Assembly: GCA_020850355.1 (NCBI GenBank)
Contig: JADZEX010000053.1
Span: forward strand, 1 to 40,117
Length of the DNA stretch: 40,117 bases
DNA from: Fimbriimonadaceae bacterium
GTDB lineage: Bacteria; Armatimonadota; UBA10988
Direction: 5' to 3'
Shown: positions 1 to 9,453 of the stretch, piece after piece
Position numbering within the stretch: the first letter of the stretch is position 1
How the letters are laid out: each line of letters opens with the position of its first letter
The notes under the pieces: generated by a model
Database searches by the model: none
What the model saw: the letters and a program-made list of their open reading frames with translations, nothing else
What the model was told of the DNA's origin: nothing
Program-made: the position numbers and the translations under genes

Positions 1-291
1 GAGTTCGGCCACGGCGGTGTCGACCATCGCCTGAGCCGCGGCGGGTTGGCTGAGGTCGCCCTCAAACTCGGCAGCGCGCTGACCCCAGGTGCGGCACTCG
101 GCAGCGACGGATTCCGCGGCCAGCGGCTCGTCGAACTCGGCCCAGGCCCGCAGATCGATGTCGGCCACCAGCACCTTGGCGCCGAGGCGGGCCAGCCGGT
201 GGCAGTAGGCCCGGCCCAGGCCGCGGGAGCCACCGGTGACCACGGCGACCTTGCCGCGGAGCTTCGGTTCGAGCGGAGTCAGATCCAACAT
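1..291 (-). CDS. SDR-family oxidoreductase, N-terminal part (cut by window edge)
   Basis: Partial gene: the ATG is at 289-291 on the minus strand and the frame stays open to base 1, giving 97 residues. It starts [20 protein letters not shown], and the NAD(P)-binding motif TGGSRGLG lies at residues 19-26, followed by an acidic residue at the end of beta-2 (VADID), which suggests NAD preference. This is the Rossmann start of a classical short-chain dehydrogenase/reductase; the Ser-Tyr-Lys active site lies outside the window. It follows the complete SDR gene at 304-1083 with a 12-base gap, so it is the last gene visible in an ABC-F/isomerase/SDR/SDR run. Two adjacent SDRs beside a sugar isomerase-like protein suggest sequential oxidation or reduction of a sugar or sugar acid, but the substrate is unknown. 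Confidence 0.88.
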   Translation of the reverse strand, partial: MLDLTPLEPKLRGKVAVVTGGSRGLGRAYCHRLARLGAKVLVADIDLRAWAEFDEPLAAESVAAECRTWGQRAAEFEGDLSQPAAAQAMVDTAVAEL

Positions 292-303
292 GCCGGGCTC
301 TCC

Positions 304-1083
304 TCAGCGGGCGGTCCAGCCGCCGTCGACGAACAGGGTGGTGCCGGTGACGTAGCTCGCCGCGTCGCTGGCCAGATAGAGCGCTGCGCCGCGGATCTCC
401 GGCAGCTCGGCCCAGCGGTTCAGCGCCGTCAGACCGACCACCGCCGCGGCGCGCTCCGGCTGCTCCAGCAGCGGCAGGTTCATCTCGGTCAGAAACGGTC
501 CCGGGCAGATGGCGTTGCAGCGCGCCCCCGAACCGGCCCACTCCAGGGCAAGGGTCTTGGTCAACCCGATCACCGCCGCCTTGGACGAACAGTAGGCCGA
601 GCGCTCGGCGAGCCCGACCGCGCTGAGCGCCGAGCCGAGGTTGATCACGGACCCGCTGCCCTGGGCCTTGAAGTGCGCGGCTACGGCGCGGCAGGCCAGC
701 CAGGTGCCGGTGAGGTTGGTCTCGACCACGCGCTGAAACTCCGCCAGGGCGAACTCCTCGATGGGGTGCCGGATGTTGATGCCGGCGCTGTTCACCAGGA
801 TGTCCAGTCGGCCACACTTCGTGAGCGTCCACTCGACCATCCGCGCGACGTCGGCTTCATCGGTGACGTCGGCGACGCAGGGATGGCAGGTCTGGCCGCT
901 GGCTGCGCTGAGCTCGGAGGCGGACGCAGAGGCAACGGCGGCGTCGCGGCCGGCCAGCACGCAGGTCGCACCAGCCTGCGCGAAGCCGAGCGCGATGGAC
1001 TTGCCGAGCCCGCGCGAGCCGCCGGTGATCAGGGCGACGCGGCCGTCGAGGCGGAACAGATCGAGGACGTGCGGCTGACTCAC
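304..1083 (-). CDS. SDR-family oxidoreductase (gluconate 5-dehydrogenase-like)
   Basis: A 259-residue classical short-chain dehydrogenase/reductase, full length for the family. The cofactor motif TGGSRGLG is at residues 20-27, NSAG at 98-101, and the catalytic residues fit Ser151, Tyr164 and Lys168 (YCSSK). The C-terminal VTGTTLFVDGGW is the usual SDR ending. The overall look is closest to the gluconate 5-dehydrogenase/2-deoxy-gluconate 3-dehydrogenase group, so a sugar-acid or keto-sugar substrate is likely; this is inference. The start is GTG at 1081-1083, overlapping the stop of the upstream isomerase gene by 4 bases (GTGA), so the two are translationally coupled. No membrane segment or signal peptide is visible; it should act in the cytoplasm. 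Confidence 0.92.
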   Translation of the reverse strand: MSQPHVLDLFRLDGRVALITGGSRGLGKSIALGFAQAGATCVLAGRDAAVASASASELSAASGQTCHPCVADVTDEADVARMVEWTLTKCGRLDILVNSAGINIRHPIEEFALAEFQRVVETNLTGTWLACRAVAAHFKAQGSGSVINLGSALSAVGLAERSAYCSSKAAVIGLTKTLALEWAGSGARCNAICPGPFLTEMNLPLLEQPERAAAVVGLTALNRWAELPEIRGAALYLASDAASYVTGTTLFVDGGWTAR

Positions 1084-2042
1084 CAGGCATCTCCCAGAAT
1101 GGCGCGCAGCGCGCCGACACTCTGCACCACGCGCTCCTGCTCCCAGGCCGCGAGGCGCTCCAGGTCACCGGTCTCCCACGGCGTGCGCCACTCCCCGCGG
1201 CTGGCGCGTTGCTCCCGCAGGCGCAGCACCGGCAGCAGCTCGGTGACGTCGCGTGGCGGGTAGCCGGCCCACCAGTCGTCGCACAGCAGCCGCACGTGGC
1301 GGGCGTCCAGGGCGGGCAGCTCCAGACTGCGGGAAAGGTCGGGCCGGTCGGCCAACAGCGCGAAGAGCGCCGCGAAGTCGACCACCCCGTAGCCGGACGG
1401 CGCATGCACCAGCCGCAGGCCCTCGGGGGTCGGGAAGAGGTGGTAGTCCTTGCAGTGCAGGTGCACCAGCCGCGGTTTGACGCGCTCGGCGAAGGCCAGC
1501 ACATCCTCCCCGACGGCCAGCGGGTTGCCGGTGTCGAGGGTGATGCCGACCCGCTCACTGCCAGCCCGCTCGCACAGCTCCAGGAGGTCCCAACTGGTGG
1601 CGTCCTGGTGATTCTCGATCCCCAGCCGCAGGTCGTAGCGCTCCAGCTCGGGTGCCAGCGCACGCAGTTCGGCGACGGTCCGGTCGAGGTGCTGTCGCCA
1701 GCCGGCCAGGCCGAGCGTGCGGCGGTCACCCTCCAGCAGGCGGCTGACCGTGCAACGCACCAGCCGTGCCCCGACCGCGGCCGCCGCAGCGAACTCCTCA
1801 CGCCAGCCTTCGAGGATGTTGCGCCCAGCGATCACCGGCGTCAGCCCGGCGCGCTCGCATCGCTCGCGGAAGCGCGGCACGACCTCCGGCGGCAGCATCG
1901 CGGCGGGCAGCTCGACGCCGTCGAAGCCCAGCTCCTCGACGAAGTCCAGCAGTTGGTCCAACGTCCAGGGCCGCGGATTGGCCCGTGCCGGGTCGCGGGT
2001 CAGACCAAGGGTGTAGACCAGGCCATAGACGCAGAGTCGCAA
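1080..2042 (-). CDS. Sugar phosphate isomerase/epimerase family TIM barrel
   Basis: A 320-residue xylose-isomerase-like (AP endonuclease 2 family) TIM barrel. Four metal ligands expected for the family can be placed: Glu143 (GIENHQ), Asp170 (LDTGN), His196 (HLHCKD) and Glu241 (LELP). Members isomerise, epimerise or eliminate keto-sugars using a divalent metal; the substrate cannot be read from sequence. The start is TTG (2040-2042), giving MRLCVYGLVY; it is supported by a CAGGAAG ribosome-binding site at 2048-2054 and the absence of an upstream ATG. The gene lies 75 bases after the ABC-F gene and overlaps the next SDR by 4 bases, so isomerase and SDRs are probably made together. A second, only distantly similar family member lies at 29106-30140. 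Confidence 0.9.
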   Translation of the reverse strand: MRLCVYGLVYTLGLTRDPARANPRPWTLDQLLDFVEELGFDGVELPAAMLPPEVVPRFRERCERAGLTPVIAGRNILEGWREEFAAAAAVGARLVRCTVSRLLEGDRRTLGLAGWRQHLDRTVAELRALAPELERYDLRLGIENHQDATSWDLLELCERAGSERVGITLDTGNPLAVGEDVLAFAERVKPRLVHLHCKDYHLFPTPEGLRLVHAPSGYGVVDFAALFALLADRPDLSRSLELPALDARHVRLLCDDWWAGYPPRDVTELLPVLRLREQRASRGEWRTPWETGDLERLAAWEQERVVQSVGALRAILGDAW

Positions 2043-2117
2043 GACGGCTTCCTGGCGGTACCTTCGCCGCGCCGCGCCGAATCCCTGTCGCCGCCGGCCG
2101 GCTGGGGCGTAGCGCGG

Positions 2118-4121
<2,004 letters not shown>

Positions 4122-4130
4122 GACGGCGCG

Positions 4131-4158
4131 ATTATCCCACGAAGCCGCCGCCGGTCAA
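4131..4158 (-). promoter_or_regulatory. Sigma70-like promoter of the ABC-F gene, near-leaderless
   Basis: On the minus strand a -35 box TTGACC (4158-4153) is followed by a 16-base spacer and a -10 box GATAAT (4136-4131). Only 9 bases separate the -10 box from the ATG at 4121, so the transcript would start at or within a few bases of the start codon. No Shine-Dalgarno sequence fits in that space. Confidence 0.6.
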
Positions 4159-4169
4159 GCCGCGCCGGC

Positions 4170-4198
4170 TTGCGATCGGCGGCGCGCTGCGGTACAAC
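4170..4198 (+). promoter_or_regulatory. Sigma70-like promoter of the rhamnogalacturonan-lyase-like gene
   Basis: TTGCGA (4170-4175), a 17-base spacer and TACAAC (4193-4198) lie upstream of the ATG at 4216. The same -10 hexamer, TACAAC, occurs in the promoter at 35184-35212. A GGGAG ribosome-binding site is at 4205-4209. The element is divergent from the ABC-F promoter just beside it. Confidence 0.45.
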
Positions 4199-4215
4199 CA
4201 GCGCGGGAGCGTCCG

Positions 4216-7200
4216 ATGCGCCTCTGCGCCCTGTTGCTGCTGCTGCCGGCCAGCGCGGCCGTCAATGTCGGCCTGACCGTCCAGAACCCCAGCGGCCTGC
4301 CGGCGACGGCCTGGCCGGTCACCACCGGCGTGCCCTTCGCGCCCGGGGTGCTGCGCGACGCTGCGCAACTACGGCTGGTCGACGCCGCGGGCCGCGAGGT
4401 GCCGGCGCAGATCGTCTGCAACAGTCGCCACTTCGACGGCAGTGTCCGCTGGGTGCTGCTGGACTGCCAGCTCGACCTCCCGGCGGCCGGTCGCGCGTTG
4501 CGGCTGGAGGTCGGGCCGGGGGTCAGCCGGCAGGAGCCCACGGGGATCCGCGTGACGCCCGGTCCGGACACCCTGGCGGTCGACACCGGGGCGCTGCAGG
4601 TGACCTTCGACCGGCGGCGGGGCGGGGTCTGGAGCAGCCTGCGACGGGGTGGGGCAGAGCTGCTGTCGCCGGCCGCCGCGGGCGCCTACTTCGTCAGCGA
4701 TGTCGGCGAGCGCTTCGCCGCGGCAGCCGACGCGCAGGCCACGGTCGAGGTGGAGCTGGCCGGGCCGCTGCGGACCGTCGTCACCACCCGTGCCTGGTTC
4801 GTCAACGCCGCGGGCCGTCGCGAGGGGCAGGTGATCGCGCGGCACCACTTCCACGCCGGCCAGAGCACGGTCCGCCTGGCGCTGACCTGGGTGCAGACCG
4901 CCGACAGCCGTCAACTGCGCTTCCGTGACCTCGGCTGGCGCCTGCCGCTGCCGTCGCGCGAGGCCCGCTTCGTGTTGGCCGATGGCCAGAGCCTGAGCTT
5001 GCCGAGTGGGCCGCAGGCCGGGCTGGTGCAAGAAGACTGGGACCGCTACCGGCTGCTGACCGGCACCGCCCCGCCGACGGCTCAGCCGCTCGGGCTGGTT
5101 CTCGCCAGCGGGCCGGCGGCGCTCTGTGGGCTGACCGTCCGCGACTTCCGGCAGCAGTTTCCGAAGGAGCTCTCCGTCGCGCCCGATGGGCTGACCTTCC
5201 ACCTCTGGCCGGCCCACGGCCGCGCCAAACCCGGGCGTCGGGTCGACGACGCCAACCTGCAGTACCTCTGGTTCGCGCACGAGGGCGAGCTGCTCGACTT
5301 CCAGCCGCCCGCCGCTTTCGTCAACCACCAGCAAGGGCTCAGCGACAACGACTACCGCTACCTGCGCTCGTCGGCCAACGCCAATGCGATGGGTCTGGCG
5401 AAGACCTTCGACTTGCTGCTGACCTTCGCGCCTCCGGCCGCCGCGCCCGACGCGGCGATCCGCGAGGCCCGCCTGTTCCAAGATCCACCCGCGGCGCTGG
5501 CCGACCCGGCCTGGCTCTGCGACTCCGGTGTGTTCGGTCAACTGCAGCCCGCCGACGCAGCGCGCTTCGGGCAGTACGAGACCCTGATTCGCGACAACTT
5601 CGACGCCGAACGGCGCCTGGAGGCGTTCACCCGCGACTACGGGATGTGGAACTGGGGCGACAGCCACACTTCCTGGAACACCGCCACCCGACGCTGGTCC
5701 GACGCCTACCGCTGCTGGCGCAACACCCACCACGGCGCACCGCGGGTGCCCTGGCTGCTCTACATCCGCTCCGGCGAGGTTCGCTACCTGCGCTATGCCC
5801 AGCGCAACACGCGCCACGTGCTGGACCTGGACTTCTGCCATTACAGCACCCCCGAGTTCGAGGCCTTGGAGTACCCCCAGGGTAAGCTCAAAGGGGCGCT
5901 TAACGACTACAAGGGCATCGTCCATTGGCACAGCGGCAACCGGCTGATGGACTACAACTCGATGACCGACTTCGCGCTCTGGTACTACCACCTGACCGGC
6001 GACCGCTGGGGGCTGGAGGTCGCCACCGACTGGGGCGAAGCGGTCGAGGCCAAGTTCACCCAGCCCTTCGGGTCGCGCTCCGGCACGGGCACCATGTCGG
6101 CGCTGATCGACCTCTACACCGAGACCCACGACGAAGGCTACCGACCGATCATCGAGGCCTTCTTCACGCATCTCACCACCAAGGTGCAGAACCACGGGCA
6201 GGACGTCAAATACAGCGACCATGTCCTGAGCTACTGGCCGCAGTACAAGGACCAGGTGATCCCCGTCGGGGCCTTCCCCGAGTGGGAGAACTACGCGCCG
6301 TGGATCGAGCGTTACTGGGACCTCACCCACAGCGAGCCGGCGAAACGCGCGCTGCTGGCCTGGGCCGACGCCTACCTCGCCGGGTTCGGCGACATGACCT
6401 CGCTGTGGGGCACCAAAGAGTACCTCAACGTGCTGGGGTACGCTTACCTGGTGACGCGCGACCCGAAGTACCTCGGGCGGGGCGTCTGGGAGCTGGACCG
6501 CGTCGCCGCCAGCGTCAACCGCGACGACGAGTTGCTGCGCGGGCTGATCATGACGGGCCAGGTGTCGCTCAGCGGCTATGTCATCCAGCGGCTGCCGACG
6601 TTTCTGAAGGCGCTGGCGGTCCACGGCCAGCCGGTCGCGCCCGATCCGTTGCTGGCGAGCAGTCCCGGCTTCCAGCTCCTCTTCGAACGGACCCGGCCGA
6701 CCATCGACGGCCAGGCGACCAAGATCGAGACCACCGCCTGGCTGCTGTGGGAGGCGACCGACCAACCGTTCACGATCCGGGCGGGCACCAGCCACACCTA
6801 TCCCGAGCGCACCTACCTCTTCCGTGTGTTGGGCCCGGACGGCGGCGAGCTGCACCGCGAGACGGCCCGCGTGCCGCAGGGCGAGCGCGAGTTCTCGCAG
6901 CGCGTGCCGGCCGATGGCCGGACCGGCGTCTACCGCTGCGAACTCGGCGGCGAGGGCAGCTTCGGCCGCGTGATGGCCCCGGTCCGCAGCGAGCCGGAGC
7001 TGCCGGTTGCCTACCCGCTGGCGAACCGCCTGCTGCCCTGCGAGGGCGCCCGCTACTGGTGCTGGGTCCCGCCCGGCGCCAGGCAGGTGCGGCTGCACCT
7101 GGCCCCGGTCAACGGCGGCGCGGTGACCCTGCAGGCCACCTCGCCCGACGGCCAGACTCGGCGGTCCGCCAGCAGCGTCGCCGGCGAGGCCGAGACGGTC

Positions 7201-7365
7201 TTGACGATCCTGCCCACCGCGCCCGGGGGGCAGTGTTGGGAGCTGATCCTGGCCGGCTCCCCCGCCGCCGTCCGCCTCACGGCCGACGGCGCGGCGGTGC
7301 CGCAGATGCTCTACGGCGGCGCCTACCCGCCGGCGGTCTGCGCAGCGCTGGGGGAGGGGCGGTGA
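4216..7365 (+). CDS. Exported PcRGLX/YetA-like protein (exo-rhamnogalacturonan lyase-like)
   Basis: A 1049-residue protein. I start it at the ATG preceded by GGGAG at 4205-4209; the frame is open further upstream (to 4120), but only this start gives a clean signal peptide (MRLCALLLLLPASAA). The mature N-terminus has the RIFT-barrel pattern of the PcRGLX/YetA family (VPFAPGVL, then SVRWVLLD). A beta-sandwich follows (to about residue 440). Next comes an alpha/alpha-toroid region (about 440-800) rich in aromatic and acidic residues, such as DYGMWNWGDSH near 474. About 230 further residues (from about 816) are beta-rich and look like added carbohydrate-binding-type domains. Characterised relatives release unsaturated disaccharides from rhamnogalacturonan I. 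The lyase activity here is inferred from family likeness; secretion is well supported. Confidence 0.82.
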   Translation: MRLCALLLLLPASAAVNVGLTVQNPSGLPATAWPVTTGVPFAPGVLRDAAQLRLVDAAGREVPAQIVCNSRHFDGSVRWVLLDCQLDLPAAGRALRLEVGPGVSRQEPTGIRVTPGPDTLAVDTGALQVTFDRRRGGVWSSLRRGGAELLSPAAAGAYFVSDVGERFAAAADAQATVEVELAGPLRTVVTTRAWFVNAAGRREGQVIARHHFHAGQSTVRLALTWVQTADSRQLRFRDLGWRLPLPSREARFVLADGQSLSLPSGPQAGLVQEDWDRYRLLTGTAPPTAQPLGLVLASGPAALCGLTVRDFRQQFPKELSVAPDGLTFHLWPAHGRAKPGRRVDDANLQYLWFAHEGELLDFQPPAAFVNHQQGLSDNDYRYLRSSANANAMGLAKTFDLLLTFAPPAAAPDAAIREARLFQDPPAALADPAWLCDSGVFGQLQPADAARFGQYETLIRDNFDAERRLEAFTRDYGMWNWGDSHTSWNTATRRWSDAYRCWRNTHHGAPRVPWLLYIRSGEVRYLRYAQRNTRHVLDLDFCHYSTPEFEALEYPQGKLKGALNDYKGIVHWHSGNRLMDYNSMTDFALWYYHLTGDRWGLEVATDWGEAVEAKFTQPFGSRSGTGTMSALIDLYTETHDEGYRPIIEAFFTHLTTKVQNHGQDVKYSDHVLSYWPQYKDQVIPVGAFPEWENYAPWIERYWDLTHSEPAKRALLAWADAYLAGFGDMTSLWGTKEYLNVLGYAYLVTRDPKYLGRGVWELDRVAASVNRDDELLRGLIMTGQVSLSGYVIQRLPTFLKALAVHGQPVAPDPLLASSPGFQLLFERTRPTIDGQATKIETTAWLLWEATDQPFTIRAGTSHTYPERTYLFRVLGPDGGELHRETARVPQGEREFSQRVPADGRTGVYRCELGGEGSFGRVMAPVRSEPELPVAYPLANRLLPCEGARYWCWVPPGARQVRLHLAPVNGGAVTLQATSPDGQTRRSASSVAGEAETVLTILPTAPGGQCWELILAGSPAAVRLTADGAAVPQMLYGGAYPPAVCAALGEGR

Positions 7366-7388
7366 GGCGGGCCGCGGATGGGCGCGCG

Positions 7389-7417
7389 TTGCCTGGCCTG
7401 GCGCGTGGTGCTAGACT
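7389..7417 (+). promoter_or_regulatory. Sigma70-like promoter of the small-protein/HEPN-like cassette
   Basis: TTGCCT (7389-7394), a 17-base spacer and TAGACT (7412-7417) lie between the lyase-like gene and the two-gene cassette. They are followed by a GGTGGAGG-type ribosome-binding site (7422-7429) and the ATG at 7436. This gives the cassette its own transcription start, separate from the sugar gene upstream. Confidence 0.5.
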
Positions 7418-7435
7418 CACAGGTGGAGGCCAGTG

Positions 7436-7756
7436 ATGCAGCCAACCCTGGAGCAGGCCGCCCGCGAGCTGGCCACGGCCCATCGCGCGGTGGTCGGCGA
7501 TGACCTCAAGGTCTACGAGATTGCCGACGACGGCACCGACGAGATCCGCCTCGTGGAAGTCAGCGACGCCTTTTTGCCGACCGGTGAAGTCTGGCCGATC
7601 ACTTTTGGTGCCGACCGACAGATTCCATACCGCACCACCGTGGTTCAACTGACTCGCGCCGAGTGGGCGCAGGTGATCGCCGGCGAGCCGACGATGCGGC
7701 TGCCCACCGGCTGGCAGGTGGAGCGTCATCGGGAGCTGAACGGTGACCGAAGCTGA
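7436..7756 (+). CDS. Small protein of unknown function, partner of the HEPN-like protein
   Basis: A 106-residue cytoplasmic protein with no recognised domain. An in-frame GTG directly precedes the ATG (7433); the ATG is preferred because GGAGG at 7425-7429 sits 6 bases before it. Visible features are a helical N-terminus (residues 1-20) and a central strand-rich stretch (LKVYEIADDG, IRLVEVS, EVWPITFG). The C-terminal half has a Trp-containing segment (TRAEWAQVIAGE) and ends LPTGWQVERHREL. The last 14 bases overlap the start of the HEPN-like gene, so translation is coupled. The G+C content is lower than in neighbouring genes (63% in bases 7621-7680, counted by hand). A regulatory or antitoxin-like partner role is possible but unproven. 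Confidence 0.8.
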   Translation: MQPTLEQAARELATAHRAVVGDDLKVYEIADDGTDEIRLVEVSDAFLPTGEVWPITFGADRQIPYRTTVVQLTRAEWAQVIAGEPTMRLPTGWQVERHRELNGDRS

Positions 7757-8270
7757 GGCGCTGCTGGCGCAGGGCCTCGCCGACTTGCGGACGTTCCGCG
7801 CAATGCTAGAGCAGGACCGGGCGCAGGTCGCCGAGTGCGAGGTGCTGCACCTGCTGCAAATGGCGGGCGAGAAGCTGGCGAAGGCCATCTTGTATGCGTT
7901 GGATCCCGACTATCGGCGCAGCGGTCCGGACCGCCGCCTGTCGCATGTCTCGCTCTCCAAACTGGCGATCGCCCTCGGCGGCCGGCGTCGGGTCTGGCAG
8001 GCGCTGCCAATCGATCCCGACAAGCTGAGTGGCTGCCTGCGGCAGTTCCACCCCTGGTATGAGCAGATCGAACGCCTCCACCCGCAGGTGGCGCGCGGCG
8101 GGCCGAACGTCGAGTACCCCTGGGCCGACACCGCACGCTGGATGCCGCCTTGTGACTACGACTTCGGCCTGCTGGCCCGCCTCCGTCGTGGCGAGGGGCG
8201 CCAGTCGCTGCGCTTCCTGGAACGCCTGGCGGCCGCGGTGCCGGTACTGCTGGCGAACGAGGCAGCCTGA
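7743..8270 (+). CDS. HEPN-like helical protein of unknown function
   Basis: A 175-residue, mostly helical protein starting at GTG 7743, inside the end of the preceding gene. Residues 36-50 (HLLQMAGEKLAKAIL) and 67-75 (SHVSLSKLA) match the pattern of prokaryotic HEPN domains, where an AxEKxxKA helix is followed by a His-x-x-x-x-L segment. The RX4-6H ribonuclease motif of toxic HEPN proteins is not evident, so catalytic activity is doubtful. The second half carries a motif, PNVEYPW (121-127), then PCDYDF, which I take to be a diagnostic block of this subgroup. The partner is not a MNT nucleotidyltransferase, so this is not a standard HEPN/MNT pair. G+C is low locally (62% in 7861-7920). Confidence 0.8.
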   Translation: MTEAEALLAQGLADLRTFRAMLEQDRAQVAECEVLHLLQMAGEKLAKAILYALDPDYRRSGPDRRLSHVSLSKLAIALGGRRRVWQALPIDPDKLSGCLRQFHPWYEQIERLHPQVARGGPNVEYPWADTARWMPPCDYDFGLLARLRRGEGRQSLRFLERLAAAVPVLLANEAA

Positions 8271-8335
8271 ACCGTCGCGCCACGACGCCTGCATGCCCCG
8301 CAGTCCGTGCCGGATGGCGGCGCAGCGACAGGCCT
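8271..8335. other. Convergent intergenic spacer
   Basis: This 65-base spacer separates the HEPN-like gene (plus) and the UROD-like gene (minus), which run towards each other. I see no hairpin with a T tract and no further ORF. Confidence 0.5.
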
Positions 8336-9451
8336 TCAGGCCCCCACCACCTCCCGCCACCGGTACATCGCCACCACATTCTGCAGCGGCACGTCCTCCA
8401 GGATGCAGTGCGCCGCCGACAGGATGTAGCCACCGTCGCGGCCCAGCACATCGACCAGCGTGGCGGTGGTCGCGGCGACCTCGGCGGGGGTGCCGTGGGG
8501 CAGCAGTTCCTGCGTGTCGACACCGCCCCAGAACGCCAGCCGGTCGCCGAACGCCGTCTTGAGGCGCTCCGGCTCCATGTTCGCGGCGCGCGGCTGGATG
8601 GGGTTGAGGATCTGCATCCCGGCCTGTAGCAGATCGGGGATCAGCTCGAACACCGAGCCGCAGGTGTGGTGGAAGAACCAGCAGTCGGTGTAACGGCGCA
8701 GATCGGCCACGCGCGCGGCGAAGTAGGGGATCACCAGCTCGCGGAACATCGTCGGCGAGAGCATCGGGCGGGTCTGCATGCCGAAGTCGTCGCCGCTGGT
8801 GGTGAGGTGTAGCCAGCGGCCGACGGCACCGTAGTAGCGGGTGTTGACCCGCCGCTGGTAGTCCAGGATGATCTGAAAGAAGCGGTGCACGAACTCGGGG
8901 TCGCCGGCCAGCCGATAGAGGAAGTCGTCGAAGCCGCACATCCAGCAGCCCAGCTCGAAGACCCCGTAGTAGGGGTGGCGGCCGACCACCACGTAGGGCG
9001 TCTGCTCGCGCAGGTACTGCGCGCGGGCCGCCAGGTTGGCCAGCAGGTCGGGATCCAGGCGGTCGGGATCAGGCCAGGGGTAGTGCTCCAGATCGGCCAA
9101 CGTGGCGCCGGCCAGGGGGCGGCCGACGGCTTCGTAGTGGTGCCCGTTGTGGCGGTAGCCGATGCCCCAGGCGTCGACGATTTCGGTGTCGGAGACCCGC
9201 CGCGCCAGGTCGTTGGCGGGCGTCAGCACCCCGCCGACGCAGCGAAAGTCGATCTCCAGGGCCTGCAGTACGGCTTCGTCGAGCGCCGCCGCGTCGTCGC
9301 CGGCGGGCAGGCCGAGTAGGGGGGCGAGCGCCCGCGGGCCTCCCTCGAGGCCGGTCATGTCGGTCGAGGCCAGGTCGAGGGGTGGGCGGTCGACGGCGCG
9401 ATGGGCCATCGTCAGCGCCAACCGCTCGCGCGGGGTGAGCGTGTCGGCCAT
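8336..9451 (-). CDS. Uroporphyrinogen decarboxylase-family protein (MtaA/CmuA-like methyltransferase)
   Basis: A 371-residue UROD-superfamily TIM barrel, starting MADTLTPRERLALTMAHRAVDRPP, the usual beginning of this family in glycan-degrading bacteria. It has His262-x-Cys264 (HHTCG) and Cys349 (AAHCI), the HxC...C zinc ligands of methylcobamide:thiol methyltransferases of MtaA type, so methyl transfer is more likely than haem synthesis. The ORF stays open upstream into the GH127 gene, but that part is a shadow; the ATG at 9451 is the family start. It lies 2 bases after the GH127 stop and ends the six-gene run. Such proteins are common beside glycoside hydrolases; handling methyl groups from O-methylated sugars is a reasonable but untested idea. 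Confidence 0.88.
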   Translation of the reverse strand: MADTLTPRERLALTMAHRAVDRPPLDLASTDMTGLEGGPRALAPLLGLPAGDDAAALDEAVLQALEIDFRCVGGVLTPANDLARRVSDTEIVDAWGIGYRHNGHHYEAVGRPLAGATLADLEHYPWPDPDRLDPDLLANLAARAQYLREQTPYVVVGRHPYYGVFELGCWMCGFDDFLYRLAGDPEFVHRFFQIILDYQRRVNTRYYGAVGRWLHLTTSGDDFGMQTRPMLSPTMFRELVIPYFAARVADLRRYTDCWFFHHTCGSVFELIPDLLQAGMQILNPIQPRAANMEPERLKTAFGDRLAFWGGVDTQELLPHGTPAEVAATTATLVDVLGRDGGYILSAAHCILEDVPLQNVVAMYRWREVVGA

Positions 9452-9453
9452 CG

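Noticed and set aside
4369-7098. A 909-residue minus-strand ORF opposite the lyase-like gene
   Set aside because: A shadow of the lyase-like gene. Its composition is Gly/Arg/Val/Gln-rich with no recognisable domain, whereas the plus-strand frame has a signal peptide and family motifs.
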